From Roseovarius nitratireducens (GTDB lineage Bacteria > Pseudomonadota > Alphaproteobacteria > Rhodobacterales > Rhodobacteraceae): a DNA stretch of 64,000 nucleotides. How positions within the stretch are numbered: position 1 is the stretch's first letter; each line of letters opens with the position of its first letter. Below the pieces are notes generated by a model. The model did no database searches and was not told the origin of the DNA. It saw only the letters and a list, made by a program, of their open reading frames with translations. The stretch covers positions 62,001 through 126,000 of the forward strand of contig NZ_PDNI01000017.1 of assembly GCF_002925845.1 (NCBI RefSeq), written 5' to 3'. Positions 16,589 to 25,531 of this stretch are shown here, piece after piece. Made by a program: the position numbers and the translations under genes.

Positions 16589-17470
16589 TCATCCGGTGCC
16601 GGCGATGCGGTCGAGCAAGGCCGTGTTGCTTTGCGATGCTGCACGCAGCACGCGGCGGATATGGGTGCGTGAACCCGGCAAAAGCAGTGCGAGAACGCGC
16701 GCCATGATCCGGCGCTGTAACGTGTCGCCGTACTGTCCGCGCCCGATGCGCGAGAGCGCGGCGACGTGATCGCTGACCCACGGGTCTTTGCGCATCTCTG
16801 CCGGCGTCTCACGGAGCAGCCTCAGGAATTCCCGCCCCGCGCGGATGTGGTGTCGCTTGTCCCAGCGCCCCTCGTGGTCGAGGTGCCAGGCGGTCACGCC
16901 AGTGCCAGAGACGGGCTGTGCCCCGCGCCAGAGCAGCGCCAGCGGCAGGTAGTGATCCCACCACGGCATGCCGAAGATCAGCGCGCCCGTGTCCAGACCG
17001 TCGAGCGCGTCGCGGCCCGCCCCCAACAGGTCGATCCCACCATCGTAGCGCGCGGCCGAGGGACGCTTGTCCCCGTCGTGATCGCACCGCCGCACGCCCA
17101 CGGCCTGCATCGGGCCGAGCGCGGCGAGCCGGTCGCGCGCTGCGTTGGTCATCTCGAGCTCGATATCGGCGTTGACGATGAACACGCGCTCGGTCGAGAC
17201 GCGGCGCGCGGCATCCAGAAGATCGGAGAGGAACACGTGCGGGCGGCCCGTGATTGCGGCTGCGTCGCACGGTACGCGCACCACCTCCACCCCAAGTTCG
17301 GCGATGAGCGGGTGCAACTCCTCGGCCTCGGCATTGACGGTGACGGGATCGAAGCCGCAGTCGCGCCAGGACTGGACGCAGCGCGCAAGGTAATCGTTGC
17401 CGATTTCATGCCCGTCCCTGTCCTTGCGTGAGAAGACCGGCGGAATGGACGTGACGATGGGTGACGGCAT
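16589..17470 (-). CDS. putative glycosyltransferase-like protein
   Basis: A 293-residue protein whose start (IVTSIPPVFSRKDRDGHEIG) and later VFIVNADIEL resemble a GT-A fold with a possible metal-binding NAD segment. DTGALIFGMPWWDHYLPLAL is another conserved-looking block. I cannot place it in a named family. Its position immediately before a family 2 glycosyltransferase supports a role in sugar transfer or in modifying the same polymer. Confidence 0.6.
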   Translation of the reverse strand: MPSPIVTSIPPVFSRKDRDGHEIGNDYLARCVQSWRDCGFDPVTVNAEAEELHPLIAELGVEVVRVPCDAAAITGRPHVFLSDLLDAARRVSTERVFIVNADIELEMTNAARDRLAALGPMQAVGVRRCDHDGDKRPSAARYDGGIDLLGAGRDALDGLDTGALIFGMPWWDHYLPLALLWRGAQPVSGTGVTAWHLDHEGRWDKRHHIRAGREFLRLLRETPAEMRKDPWVSDHVAALSRIGRGQYGDTLQRRIMARVLALLLPGSRTHIRRVLRAASQSNTALLDRIAGTG

Positions 17471-17533
17471 GAAACGTATCCGATCGGTGCCCTCGTGCCT
17501 ATGCCAGAACGCGGCGCCCCGTTCAAGCCGCGC

Positions 17534-18583
17534 TCAGGGAGCCGCGCGCATCAGCATGCCAAAGAGGTCGCGCGGGTCGTCGGGGTCGGCCAGCAGGTCG
17601 AGATCGCGGTAATAATCGGTGCCGCCGATATGGTCGCGGATATAGCGCAGGGCGCTGAAATCCTCGATGGCGAAGCCGACGCTGTCGAAGAGCGTGATCT
17701 GTTCCGCGCTCGTGCGCCCCGGAACCTCGCCCGCCAGCACGCGCCAGAATTCGGTCACCGGGTGATCGGCGTCGAGCTGCTGGATCTCGCCCTCGATGCG
17801 GGTCTGCTCGGGGTATTCCACGAAGATCGACGAGCGGTGCAGGATCGCCGGGGCCAGCTCGGTCTTGCCCGGGCAGTCGCCGCCGATGGCGTTGATATGC
17901 ACGCCCGAACCGACCATGTTATCGCTGAGGATGGTGGCGTATTGCTTGTCGGCGGTGCAGGTGGTGATGATCTGTGCGCCTTCCATCGCGGCCTCGGCGC
18001 TGCGGCATGTCACCACCTCGAGCCCCATGCCCGAGAGGTTGCGCGCGGCTTTTTCGGTGGCGGCGGCGTCGATGTCGTAGAGCCGCACGGATTTCAGCCC
18101 CACCAGCGCCTTCATCGCGAGACTCTGGAATTCGGACTGCGCGCCCGCGCCGATCATCGCCATCGTGTCGGTGCCCTTGGGTGCCAGGTGGCGGGCCACC
18201 ATCGCCGAGGTGGCCGCCGTTCTGAGCGCGGTGAGCACGGTCATCTCCGACAGCAGCACCGGGTAGCCGTTGCCGACATTCGCCAGCAGCCCGAAGGCGG
18301 TGACGGTCTGCAATCCGGCCTTGGTGTTCTTGGGGTGACCGTTCACGTACTTGAACCCGTAGACCTCGCCATCGGAGGTCGGCATCAGCTCGATCACCCC
18401 TTCCTCGGAATGCGAGGCGATGCGGGGGGTCTTGTCGAACAGGTTCCAGCGGCGGAAATCGGCCTCGATATACTCGGCCAGACCGCGCAGCATTGGCTCC
18501 ATGCCGATATGGTGGACAAGCTTCATCATGTGATCGACCGAGACGAAGGGCACGTAGGCCTTCTCGGAGGGGGCAATTGTCAT
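17534..18583 (-). CDS. ornithine cyclodeaminase
   Basis: A 349-residue enzyme of the ornithine cyclodeaminase/mu-crystallin family converting L-ornithine to L-proline and ammonia with NAD. Visible features are the GAGAQSEFQSLAMKAL dinucleotide-binding loop, DIDAAATEKAARNLSGMG, and NAIGGDCPGKTEL, the conserved block around the catalytic aspartate. It is 10 bp after the arginase gene, so arginine is taken to ornithine and on to proline by two adjacent enzymes. The divergent Lrp/AsnC regulator is the probable controller. Confidence 0.92.
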   Translation of the reverse strand: MTIAPSEKAYVPFVSVDHMMKLVHHIGMEPMLRGLAEYIEADFRRWNLFDKTPRIASHSEEGVIELMPTSDGEVYGFKYVNGHPKNTKAGLQTVTAFGLLANVGNGYPVLLSEMTVLTALRTAATSAMVARHLAPKGTDTMAMIGAGAQSEFQSLAMKALVGLKSVRLYDIDAAATEKAARNLSGMGLEVVTCRSAEAAMEGAQIITTCTADKQYATILSDNMVGSGVHINAIGGDCPGKTELAPAILHRSSIFVEYPEQTRIEGEIQQLDADHPVTEFWRVLAGEVPGRTSAEQITLFDSVGFAIEDFSALRYIRDHIGGTDYYRDLDLLADPDDPRDLFGMLMRAAP

Positions 18584-18593
18584 GGGTCTCTCC

Positions 18594-19523
18594 TCAGCTA
18601 TAGGCGCGGGTCACGCGGTCGAAGACGCGGCGACCGAGCGCCGAGGCGGCGAGATCGACCATCACCTGTGCGGTGCGGCCGCGCTCATCGAGAAACGGGT
18701 TGAGCTCTACCAGGTCGAGCGAGGTGAGAAGGCCGCTGTCGCAGACCATCTCCATCACCAGGTGCGCCTCGCGGATGGTGGCACCGCCGGGCACGGTGGT
18801 GCCCACGGCGGGCGCGAAGGAGGGATCGAGGAAATCCACGTCGAGCGAGACATGGAGCGCGCCCTGCGCCTTTTCGACATCCTCGAGGAACTCGGTCAGC
18901 GGGCGGGCGATGCCGCGTTCGTCGATCTCGCGCATGTCATGAGTGCGAATCGCGGTCCCGGCGAGGGTCTCGCGTTCCGCGCCATCGACCGAGCGCAGCC
19001 CGATCATGCAGATATTTTCCTGCGGCACAGGGTTGGCCACGGACGGGAAGCCGTGAAATCCCTCGCGCCCGGTGACATAGCCGATGGGCGTGCCATGCAG
19101 GTTGCCAGAGCCGGTAGTTTGCGGTGTGTGGATGTCGCTGTGCGCGTCGAGCCAGAGGATGAATTGCGGGCGTCCATCCGCGGCGGCGTTGTTGGCCACG
19201 CCGGCGATGGAGCCGAGCGACAGGCTGTGATCCCCACCCAGAAAGATGGGCAGCCCCTGCGCGGCGGCGCTTTCTCCGGCCTGCGCGAGTGCCGCGGTCC
19301 AGCCCGCGGTCTCGGCGGGGGCGTGCACATGGGGGGGCATCTGCGGCGAGGCGGTGGCGTCGGCGGGCTTCACGTTGCCCAGATCGCGCACGGTGAGGCC
19401 AAGCTCGGCAAGCTGTTCGGCGAGCCCTGCGGTGCGGTAGGCATCCGGGCCCATCAGGCAGCCGCGCCGGGCCTTGCCACTATCGACCGGCGCGCCGACA
19501 AGCAGAATATCCTTGGGTGGCAT
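18594..19523 (-). CDS. arginase
   Basis: A 309-residue ureohydrolase. The binuclear manganese ligands are visible in FLGGDHSLS, LDAHSDIHTP and SLDVDFLDPSF, with the typical PHVHAP/EVHL-like segments between. It hydrolyses arginine to ornithine and urea. The ATG at 19523 has GGAAGGAG upstream; a longer frame adds a basic, non-family extension. Together with ornithine cyclodeaminase it forms an arginine-catabolic operon. Confidence 0.93.
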   Translation of the reverse strand: MPPKDILLVGAPVDSGKARRGCLMGPDAYRTAGLAEQLAELGLTVRDLGNVKPADATASPQMPPHVHAPAETAGWTAALAQAGESAAAQGLPIFLGGDHSLSLGSIAGVANNAAADGRPQFILWLDAHSDIHTPQTTGSGNLHGTPIGYVTGREGFHGFPSVANPVPQENICMIGLRSVDGAERETLAGTAIRTHDMREIDERGIARPLTEFLEDVEKAQGALHVSLDVDFLDPSFAPAVGTTVPGGATIREAHLVMEMVCDSGLLTSLDLVELNPFLDERGRTAQVMVDLAASALGRRVFDRVTRAYS

Positions 19524-19587
19524 GAGCGTCTCCTTCCGTGTCTTTGAGAAGGGTTTGGCTCCGAATCGGGTTGATTTGAAGCGGGTA

Positions 19588-19630
19588 TTTTGCACTTATC
19601 GGGCGTAGTTCTTGCGAAACGAATGCAAAA
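19588..19630 (+). promoter_or_regulatory. candidate Lrp/AsnC operator between arginase and its regulator
   Basis: TTTTGCA (19588-19594) and TGCAAAA (19624-19630) are inverted copies with centres about 36 bp apart, within the 116-bp divergent region. The second copy lies just upstream of the regulator start. AsnC-type proteins often bind such AT-flanked dyads on shared divergent promoters. Confidence 0.4.
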
Positions 19631-19639
19631 GGCTTCGAT

Positions 19640-20068
19640 ATGGACGATACAGACCGGCGCCTGCTATCGGCGCTGCGCCACGATGCGCGCGCCTCGCTCT
19701 CCGATCTTGCGCTCGGCCTTGGCGTGTCACGAACCACCGTGCGGGCGCGGATCGAGCGGCTTCAGGCGAAGGGCGAGATCGTCGGCTTTACCGTGGTGCT
19801 CCGCGGCGACACGCTACGCGACCCGGTGCGCGGGCTGATGATGCTGGGGATCGAGGGGCGCGGCACCGAGCGGATCATCCGCCAATTGGGCGGGCTTGCG
19901 GCGGTGCGTGCAATCCACACCACCAACGGGCGCTGGGACCTGATCGTGGAGATCGGCACCGACACGCTGGAGGCGCTCGACCGGGTGCTGGCGCAGATCC
20001 GCCGCTTCGACGGGATCGCGAGTTCCGAGACGAGCCTGCTGCTCAATACGTGGAAATCGGGGGGGTAG
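19640..20068 (+). CDS. Lrp/AsnC family transcriptional regulator
   Basis: A 142-residue regulator. The N-terminal helix-turn-helix is MDDTDRRLLSALRHDARASL with LALGLGVSRTTVRARIERLQ; the C-terminal RAM domain (about 65-140) would bind an amino-acid effector and form higher oligomers. It is divergent from the arginase-ornithine cyclodeaminase operon, so it is probably an activator of that operon responding to arginine or ornithine, by analogy with other Lrp-type catabolic regulators. Confidence 0.9.
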   Translation: MDDTDRRLLSALRHDARASLSDLALGLGVSRTTVRARIERLQAKGEIVGFTVVLRGDTLRDPVRGLMMLGIEGRGTERIIRQLGGLAAVRAIHTTNGRWDLIVEIGTDTLEALDRVLAQIRRFDGIASSETSLLLNTWKSGG

Positions 20069-20166
20069 GGGGCGTCGGATGGCTTCGAGCGGACCCTTGC
20101 AGCCTGGTCCCAATGCGCGGCCTGCCCGACGCTGCATCAGACCAGCCGCCCTCTTTATCCCGACAT

Positions 20167-20628
20167 TCAGCGCGCGCGCAGCGCCAGCACCCAGATCGCG
20201 GCGAGGCCCAGCGACACCACCATGTTCCAGCTTGCCATCGACAGGCCCCACATCTCCCACGGCACCTCGTCGCAGCGTACCAGTGGCGCGGCCATGATCT
20301 GGTCGAACAGGTCCTCGCTGCTCATGCCGCCCACCGGGCCGCCCGTGCAATCCGAGGGCCCCGGCCACCAGCCGCGCTCGACGCCCGTGTGGTATCCGCC
20401 GATTCCGGCGGTGGCGAGCGCCGCCAGCGCGCCGAGCGCCGCCATCAGCGTGGGCCATGCGACCAGCGCCACCAGCCCGAGGCCAATGGCGATTCCGTGT
20501 GGCCAGCGCTGCCAGATGCACAGCTTGCACGGCGCCATGCCGCCCAGGTGCTGGAACGCCAGCGCGCCCAGCAAGAGCGCGGCGGAGCCACCGGCGGCGA
20601 GGAGGATGAGGGTTTTCTGTCGGGTCAT
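20167..20628 (-). CDS. dsbB: disulfide bond formation protein B (DsbB)
   Basis: A 153-residue inner-membrane protein with four hydrophobic helices. The first redox pair is in GGMAPCKLCIWQRWPH (CxxC), which faces the quinone; the second pair, one in PSDCTGG and one in LVRCDEVPW, lies in the periplasmic loop and would oxidise DsbA. The ATG at 20628 is 4 bp after the VTT-protein stop, so the two are co-transcribed. No dsbA is in the window. Confidence 0.9.
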   Translation of the reverse strand: MTRQKTLILLAAGGSAALLLGALAFQHLGGMAPCKLCIWQRWPHGIAIGLGLVALVAWPTLMAALGALAALATAGIGGYHTGVERGWWPGPSDCTGGPVGGMSSEDLFDQIMAAPLVRCDEVPWEMWGLSMASWNMVVSLGLAAIWVLALRAR

Positions 20629-20632
20629 GGCA

Positions 20633-21211
20633 TCACAGATAGCGCGTAAGGAGAAAGCCGCCAAACAGCAGCACGACAAAGACGATGGTCAGAAGCCCGA
20701 GTCGGCGCTCGATGAAATCGCGGATCGGAGCGCCGAACTTCCACAACAGCCCCGCCACGAGGAAAAAACGCACCGCGCGGGCGAGGATCGAGGTGGCGAC
20801 AAAGGTGCCCAGCGGCATCCCCGTCCAGCCCGACATGATGGTGATGACCTTGTAGGGGAAGGGGGTGACGCCCGCCGTCAGCACCGCCCAGAAGCCGAAA
20901 TCGTTGAACCGCGTGTTGAACGCGTCCATCGCCTCGCCCTTGCCGAGGGCGGCGAGGATCGGCTGTCCGATGCTGTCGTAGGCGAAGGCGCCGATGGCAT
21001 AGCCCAGCATCCCCCCCAACACAGACGAGACCAGCGCAACGGCCGCGATGAGCCACGCCCGCGAGGGTCGTGCGAGGATCATCGGAATCATCAGCACATC
21101 AGGCGGGATCGGGAACACCGAGCTTTCGGCGAAGGAGATGACGGCGAGCACCCACAGCGCGCGCGGGTGGTCCGCCATGTGGATCGTCCAGTCGTAGAGC
21201 GCGCGCAGCAT
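20633..21211 (-). CDS. DedA/VTT-domain membrane protein (YqaA-like)
   Basis: A 192-residue integral membrane protein with the SNARE-associated/VTT fold. The re-entrant signature is seen as AESSVFPIPPDVLMIPM and GVTPFPYKVITIMSG. DedA relatives are linked to lipid scrambling and envelope homeostasis. I start at the ATG at 21211 (MLRALYDWTIHMADHPRALW); the upstream extension is basic and non-conserved. It precedes dsbB by 4 bp. Confidence 0.85.
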   Translation of the reverse strand: MLRALYDWTIHMADHPRALWVLAVISFAESSVFPIPPDVLMIPMILARPSRAWLIAAVALVSSVLGGMLGYAIGAFAYDSIGQPILAALGKGEAMDAFNTRFNDFGFWAVLTAGVTPFPYKVITIMSGWTGMPLGTFVATSILARAVRFFLVAGLLWKFGAPIRDFIERRLGLLTIVFVVLLFGGFLLTRYL

Positions 21212-21332
21212 CGGCTGTCCTCGGGATCGGGTTGCGCCGAAACAGCATGGCCGCCCGGTGCGGTCAAGCCCTTTCACAGGCGCATGCAGCCTCTGGACGC
21301 GGGCCGCAGGCTCGGCTAGAGACAGGTCGGAC

Positions 21333-21416
21333 GCGGGTGTGGCGGAATGGTAGACGCGAGGGTCTCAAACACCCTTTCCGCAAGGAGTGTCGGTTCGAGT
21401 CCGACCACCCGCACCA
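21333..21416 (+). tRNA. tRNA-Leu (anticodon CAA)
   Basis: The acceptor stem GCGGGTG pairs with CACCCGC and is followed by A and a genomically encoded CCA. The anticodon loop CTCAAAC is closed by GGGT/ACCC and reads CAA, decoding UUG. A long variable arm of class II type follows, then the T arm with GGTTCGAGTCC. It is flanked by protein genes, with no other tRNA nearby. Confidence 0.96.
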
Positions 21417-21480
21417 ATCCTTTGGGGCCTACCGCCTTCGGCTACCTGAGACTAGGTGATCGCGTTCCGCTCAAACGAAA

Positions 21481-21504
21481 AAGGCGGCACCTGTGCGCCG
21501 CCTT
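21481..21504 (-). terminator. terminator of the DUF882 gene
   Basis: AAGGCGGC (21481-21488) and GCCGCCTT (21497-21504) form an 8-bp stem. Read on the minus strand it is followed by TTTTTCGTTT, a normal U tract, and it lies 25 bp past the stop of the DUF882 gene. Confidence 0.75.
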
Positions 21505-21529
21505 GCCGTCATTTCAGACCTGTGATCGC

Positions 21530-22099
21530 CTACCGGCCCCAGGTCCGCACGGGGCCGCAATCCATGTGCACGAAATTCGACCGCGAATACCGGCCCACAC
21601 CGCCACCCCGACAGGCCAGCGCGGCGCGGTACACCTGTTCGACCGAGCGGCTGCCGAGGCGCAGATCGGCCGCTTGACCGATGATGTGGCGCGAATTCTT
21701 GGCCACCCCGCTCGATCGGCGGCGCAGCATGGCGTTGGTCTGCGGGCTGCGGTACCCACTGAGCAGGGTGTAGGATTCGTTCACATCGAGCAGGTTGTGG
21801 CTGGCGGCCATGATGTCGACGGTGCGGCGGTCGATCACGCGGGTCTGATCGGTGCGCCAGTCGCGCATGAAAAGCGTGATTTCATTGAGCGCTTCGGGGA
21901 TGTACTCGCCCTCGACCCAGTAGATCGTGTCGAGCCGTTCGCCCGTGCGTGGCGACACCATCCGAAGCCGCCGGATATCGCCGGCACCCCGTAGGAAACC
22001 GGCCGCATTGGTGAAGGTCGGGGCTGCGGTAATCGCCGTCGCGGCGAAAGCCGCGAGCAAGCCGCGCCGTGAAATTCCAGTCGAGCTGAAGTCTGTCAT
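21530..22099 (-). CDS. DUF882 (YcbK-like) exported peptidase M15-type protein
   Basis: A 189-residue protein with a Tat-type leader (ISRRGLLAAFAATAITAAP). The M15/DUF882 metal-binding pattern is present: SRHIIGQAADLRL (HxxGxAxD) and FVHMDCGPVRTW (HxD). Members are thought to be murein endopeptidase-like zinc proteins. It is divergent from an L,D-transpeptidase gene, suggesting a shared function in peptidoglycan crosslink turnover. Confidence 0.88.
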   Translation of the reverse strand: MTDFSSTGISRRGLLAAFAATAITAAPTFTNAAGFLRGAGDIRRLRMVSPRTGERLDTIYWVEGEYIPEALNEITLFMRDWRTDQTRVIDRRTVDIMAASHNLLDVNESYTLLSGYRSPQTNAMLRRRSSGVAKNSRHIIGQAADLRLGSRSVEQVYRAALACRGGGVGRYSRSNFVHMDCGPVRTWGR

Positions 22100-22431
22100 T
22101 GATAAGTGCGCCTGTCCCGTCGCCTGCTTTGAGCCGCTTTAGCGCGACCCGTGCTGTCCCCAGATGTACGGATTTTATGGCATATCGAGAATCATCAACC
22201 AACCCCCGATTCGAAATATTGTGTCACGCGCAAGGGTTTCGGCGGGATTTCGCGCATCTTTGCGAAATGCGTGGCCAAAATGCGACCCCGCCGCCCGATC
22301 ATCCCCGCTTCACGCCGATTTTCTCCACTGTGACGCGAAAGTGTTAGGGAAGAATTGAGATATTTCCATATTCTTGGCTATAATTTCGTTGGCTAACATG
22401 AAGACGATTGGTTTGTTTGAAGGGGGTTGAG
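22100..22431 (+). other. 332-bp AT-richer divergent promoter region
   Basis: Non-coding region between the divergent DUF882 and L,D-transpeptidase genes, visibly AT-richer than its neighbours. It holds a near-consensus plus-strand promoter at 22355-22384. No RNA gene or repeat was recognised. Confidence 0.6.
22355..22384 (+). promoter_or_regulatory. sigma-70 promoter of the L,D-transpeptidase gene
   Basis: TTGAGA (22355-22360) and a perfect TATAAT (22379-22384) are 18 bp apart, placing the start site about 40 bp before the ATG. Confidence 0.6.
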
Positions 22432-24114
22432 ATGTCAGAGGGTTTGTCTCGCACGTGGCTCGGGATCGGGCTCGGCCTGTGGCTGGCGGGAGCCGCCGGC
22501 GCGCCGGTGGCGCGGGCCGAGGGCGCGCAGACTGCGGTGCCGACGGTGATCCCGGCGGTGATGGCAGGGGCTATGGCCAAGGCGCTCGACGCCGCACGCG
22601 ACTCGGCCTTCCGTCAGGCTGTGGCCGAGGCGGCGGGCAGCGACCGCGACCTCGCGGAATTCTACAGCGAGACCGACTATCGCCCGGTCTGGACCGGCGA
22701 TGACGCCACCCACCGCGCGCGGCGTGCGGCGCTCTTGCGCGCGCTGGACGATGCGGCGCTGCACGGGTTGCCCGAGGGGCGGTACGGTCGCGCTGCGTTG
22801 CTGGCGCGCATGGCCGATATCCGCTCGACGCGCGAGATGGGCGAGGTCGAGGTGGCGCTGAGCCGCGCGTACCTCGCCTATGCGCGCGACGTGCAGTCGG
22901 GTGTGCTGGTGCCGGGCCGCGTGGACAGCGACATCAAGCGTAGCGTGCCCCGTCGGGCGGCGGGCGCGCTGCTGGCCGACATGATGCAGGGCGACCCGCG
23001 CGCGGTGTTGCGCGGGCTGCCGCCACAGACCAACGCGTATCGCCGCCTGATGAAGGAACGGCTCCGGCTGGAAGGGGTGATCGCACGGGGCGGCTGGGGC
23101 CCGGTCGTGCCCGGCGGCAAGCTCGAGCCGGGCGACGCCGGCGCGGCGGTGATCGCGCTGCGCGATCGGCTGGTCGCGAAGGGCTTTCTCGCGCGGAGCG
23201 CGACCGCGCGTTTCGACGGACGGATACAGGCCGCCGTGCAGGCGTTCCAGGCCGATCACGGGCTGGAGACCGACGGGATCGCCGGGCCCTCGACGATCGC
23301 CGCGCTCAACGTCTCACCCGAGGAACGGCTTGCCTCGGTGCTCGTGGCGATGGAGCGCGAGCGCTGGCTGCCCGCCGAGCGCGGTGCGCGCCATATCCTT
23401 GTCAACCTCGCCGATTTCAGCGCCCGCATCCTCGATGACGACAGTGTCACCTTCGAGACGCGGGCGGTGGTCGGCAAGAACGCGGGCGGACGGCGCAGCC
23501 CGGAGTTTTCCGACGAGATGGAGCACATGATCGTCAACCCGACCTGGCATGTACCCCGGTCGATCACGGTCAAGGAATACCTGCCCAAGATGCAGGCCAA
23601 CCGCAACGCTGCCGGGCACTTGCGGATCTATGACAGCCGGGGCCGCGTGGTGCCCCGCAGCGCGGTGAATTTCAACGCCTATTCGGCGCGCAGCTTTCCC
23701 TTCCGGCTCAAGCAGCCGCCGTCGACGCGCAACGCCTTGGGGCTGGTGAAGTTCATGTTTCCCAACAAGTACAACATCTACCTGCACGACACGCCGCAAA
23801 AGCACCTGTTCGACCGCGAGAAACGCGATTTCAGCCACGGCTGCATCCGGCTCCAACAGCCCTTCGATTTCGCCTACATGCTGCTCGCCCCGCAGGAAGC
23901 CGATCCCAAGGGCCGGTTTCATGCCGTGCTCGACACCGGGCGCGAGACCCGGATTAACCTCGAACAGCACGTGCCGGTGCACCTGATCTACCGTACCGCG
24001 ATCACGCGTGCAGGTGGACGCACGCAGTATCGCGACGATGTCTACGGACGCGATGCGCGGATCTGGCAGGCGCTGGAACGGGCAGGGGTTTCACTGCGCG
24101 CGCATCGGAGCTAA
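22432..24114 (+). CDS. L,D-transpeptidase (YcbB-like)
   Basis: A 560-residue exported enzyme. After a signal peptide ending near GAPVARAEG come a helical scaffold domain (about 50-220), a PG_binding_1 domain (about 229-296, LEPGDAGAAVIALRDRLVAK), and a YkuD catalytic domain from RHILVNLADF (319) to the active-site segment DFSHGCIRLQ near 465-475, which holds the catalytic Cys. It would form 3-3 crosslinks or attach proteins to peptidoglycan. I start at the ATG at 22432, which has a GGGGG run upstream. It is divergent from DUF882. Confidence 0.92.
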   Translation: MSEGLSRTWLGIGLGLWLAGAAGAPVARAEGAQTAVPTVIPAVMAGAMAKALDAARDSAFRQAVAEAAGSDRDLAEFYSETDYRPVWTGDDATHRARRAALLRALDDAALHGLPEGRYGRAALLARMADIRSTREMGEVEVALSRAYLAYARDVQSGVLVPGRVDSDIKRSVPRRAAGALLADMMQGDPRAVLRGLPPQTNAYRRLMKERLRLEGVIARGGWGPVVPGGKLEPGDAGAAVIALRDRLVAKGFLARSATARFDGRIQAAVQAFQADHGLETDGIAGPSTIAALNVSPEERLASVLVAMERERWLPAERGARHILVNLADFSARILDDDSVTFETRAVVGKNAGGRRSPEFSDEMEHMIVNPTWHVPRSITVKEYLPKMQANRNAAGHLRIYDSRGRVVPRSAVNFNAYSARSFPFRLKQPPSTRNALGLVKFMFPNKYNIYLHDTPQKHLFDREKRDFSHGCIRLQQPFDFAYMLLAPQEADPKGRFHAVLDTGRETRINLEQHVPVHLIYRTAITRAGGRTQYRDDVYGRDARIWQALERAGVSLRAHRS

Positions 24115-24141
24115 ATACCTCTCCGACAGAAGAGGTGGCGC

Positions 24142-25233
24142 ATGTCCTACAGTATAGAAGAGGTGGCCCGGGCGCTCGGCGCGCGCGCCTTCGGGGCGAC
24201 GGAGATCGCGGTGGACGGCGTGGCCGAGCCTGCCGATGCGGGCCCTGCTGATCTCGCCCTGGCGATGAAGCCCGACTATGCCGAGGGACTGGCGAAGGGT
24301 CGTGCGCGCGCTGCGGTGGTTTGGGACGGGGCCGACTGGCAGGCGATGGGGCTTGAGGCGGCGCTGGTTGCGCCGCGCCCGCGCTACGTGATGTCCGGGC
24401 TGACGAAACTGCTCGATCCCGGGCAGGGTTGGGGCGGCGGCATCCATCCCTCGGCGGTGATCGACCCGGAGGCCGAGCTTGCCCCCGACGTGGCGGTGGG
24501 GCCGCTCGCCGTGATCTGCGGCGGTGCGCGCATCGGCGCGGGATCGGTGATCGGCCCCCAAGCCTTTGTCGGCACCGACGCGGTGCTGGGCGAGGGCGCG
24601 CTCCTGCGCGAGGGCGTGCGCATCGGCGCGCGGGTGCGCATCGGCGCGCGGTTCATCGCGCAGCCGGGCTGCGTGGTGGGCGGCGACGGGTTCTCCTATG
24701 TCACCCCCGAAACCTCGGCGGTGGAGCAGGGGCGCGCCACGCTGGGCGACATCGACGGGGCGCAGGCGCAGAGCTGGACCCGCATCCATTCGCTGGGTGG
24801 CGTCACCATCGGCGACGACGTCGAGCTTGGCGCCAACTGCACCATCGACCGCGGCACCATCCGCGACACCGCCGTGGGCGACGGCACCAAGATCGACAAC
24901 CTGGTGATGATCGGCCACAATGTCATTATCGGGCGCGATTGCCTGCTATGCGGGCTGGTGGGGATCGCCGGATCAACGCGGATCGGCAACAACGTTGTGC
25001 TCGCCGGCAAGACCGGCGTGAGCGACAACATCTTCATCGGTGACAACGTCATCACCGGCGGTGGCACGATCGTTCTGTCCAATATCCCCGCCGGACGAAT
25101 GATGCTTGGCTATCCGGCGATGAAGATGGAAACCACGGTAGAGGTGTTCAAGGGCTTTCGCCGCCTGAAAAGATTGTTCGAGGATGTCTCTGGTCTTAAA
25201 AAAACCGTTACAGACCTGTCGCAGAAGAGCTGA
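24142..25233 (+). CDS. lpxD: UDP-3-O-(3-hydroxyacyl)glucosamine N-acyltransferase LpxD
   Basis: A 363-residue acyltransferase adding the N-linked hydroxyacyl chain in the third step of lipid A synthesis. The N-terminal uridine-binding domain is followed by a long left-handed beta helix made of hexapeptides, e.g. [14 protein letters not shown] and [15 protein letters not shown]. The catalytic histidine lies in [12 protein letters not shown]. It is not with lpxA, lpxB or fabZ here; instead an ACP and a ketoacyl synthase follow within 40 bp, suggesting dedicated acyl supply. Confidence 0.95.
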   Translation: MSYSIEEVARALGARAFGATEIAVDGVAEPADAGPADLALAMKPDYAEGLAKGRARAAVVWDGADWQAMGLEAALVAPRPRYVMSGLTKLLDPGQGWGGGIHPSAVIDPEAELAPDVAVGPLAVICGGARIGAGSVIGPQAFVGTDAVLGEGALLREGVRIGARVRIGARFIAQPGCVVGGDGFSYVTPETSAVEQGRATLGDIDGAQAQSWTRIHSLGGVTIGDDVELGANCTIDRGTIRDTAVGDGTKIDNLVMIGHNVIIGRDCLLCGLVGIAGSTRIGNNVVLAGKTGVSDNIFIGDNVITGGGTIVLSNIPAGRMMLGYPAMKMETTVEVFKGFRRLKRLFEDVSGLKKTVTDLSQKS

Positions 25234-25270
25234 GACAGCCCACTTGGGGCGCTAACGGAAAGACCACGCC

Positions 25271-25531
25271 ATGAGCAGTATTCAGGATCGTGTCATAGAG
25301 ATCATCGCCGAACAGGCGGTGCTGGAGCCCGCCGACGTCACCCTAGACAGCACGCTGGAGGATCTGGGCATCGACAGCCTCGGATTGGTCGAGAGCATCT
25401 TTGCCATCGAGGAGGCGTTCGACATCTCGGTGCCGTTCAACGCCAACGAGCCAAAAAAGAGCGGTTTCGACATCTCCTCGGTCCGCGCCATCGTCGCGGG
25501 CATCGAGCGGTTGATCGCGGAGCAGACGTGA
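25271..25531 (+). CDS. specialised acyl carrier protein
   Basis: An 86-residue ACP. The phosphopantetheine attachment is S36 in LGIDSLGLVES. Unlike the housekeeping AcpP it has a longer C-terminal half (VPFNANEPKKSGFDISSV). It lies between lpxD and a KAS gene, with which it overlaps (GTGA), the layout expected for an ACP used in lipid A acyl chains; rhizobial AcpXL is a comparable case, but very-long-chain acylation is not shown here. Confidence 0.88.
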   Translation: MSSIQDRVIEIIAEQAVLEPADVTLDSTLEDLGIDSLGLVESIFAIEEAFDISVPFNANEPKKSGFDISSVRAIVAGIERLIAEQT

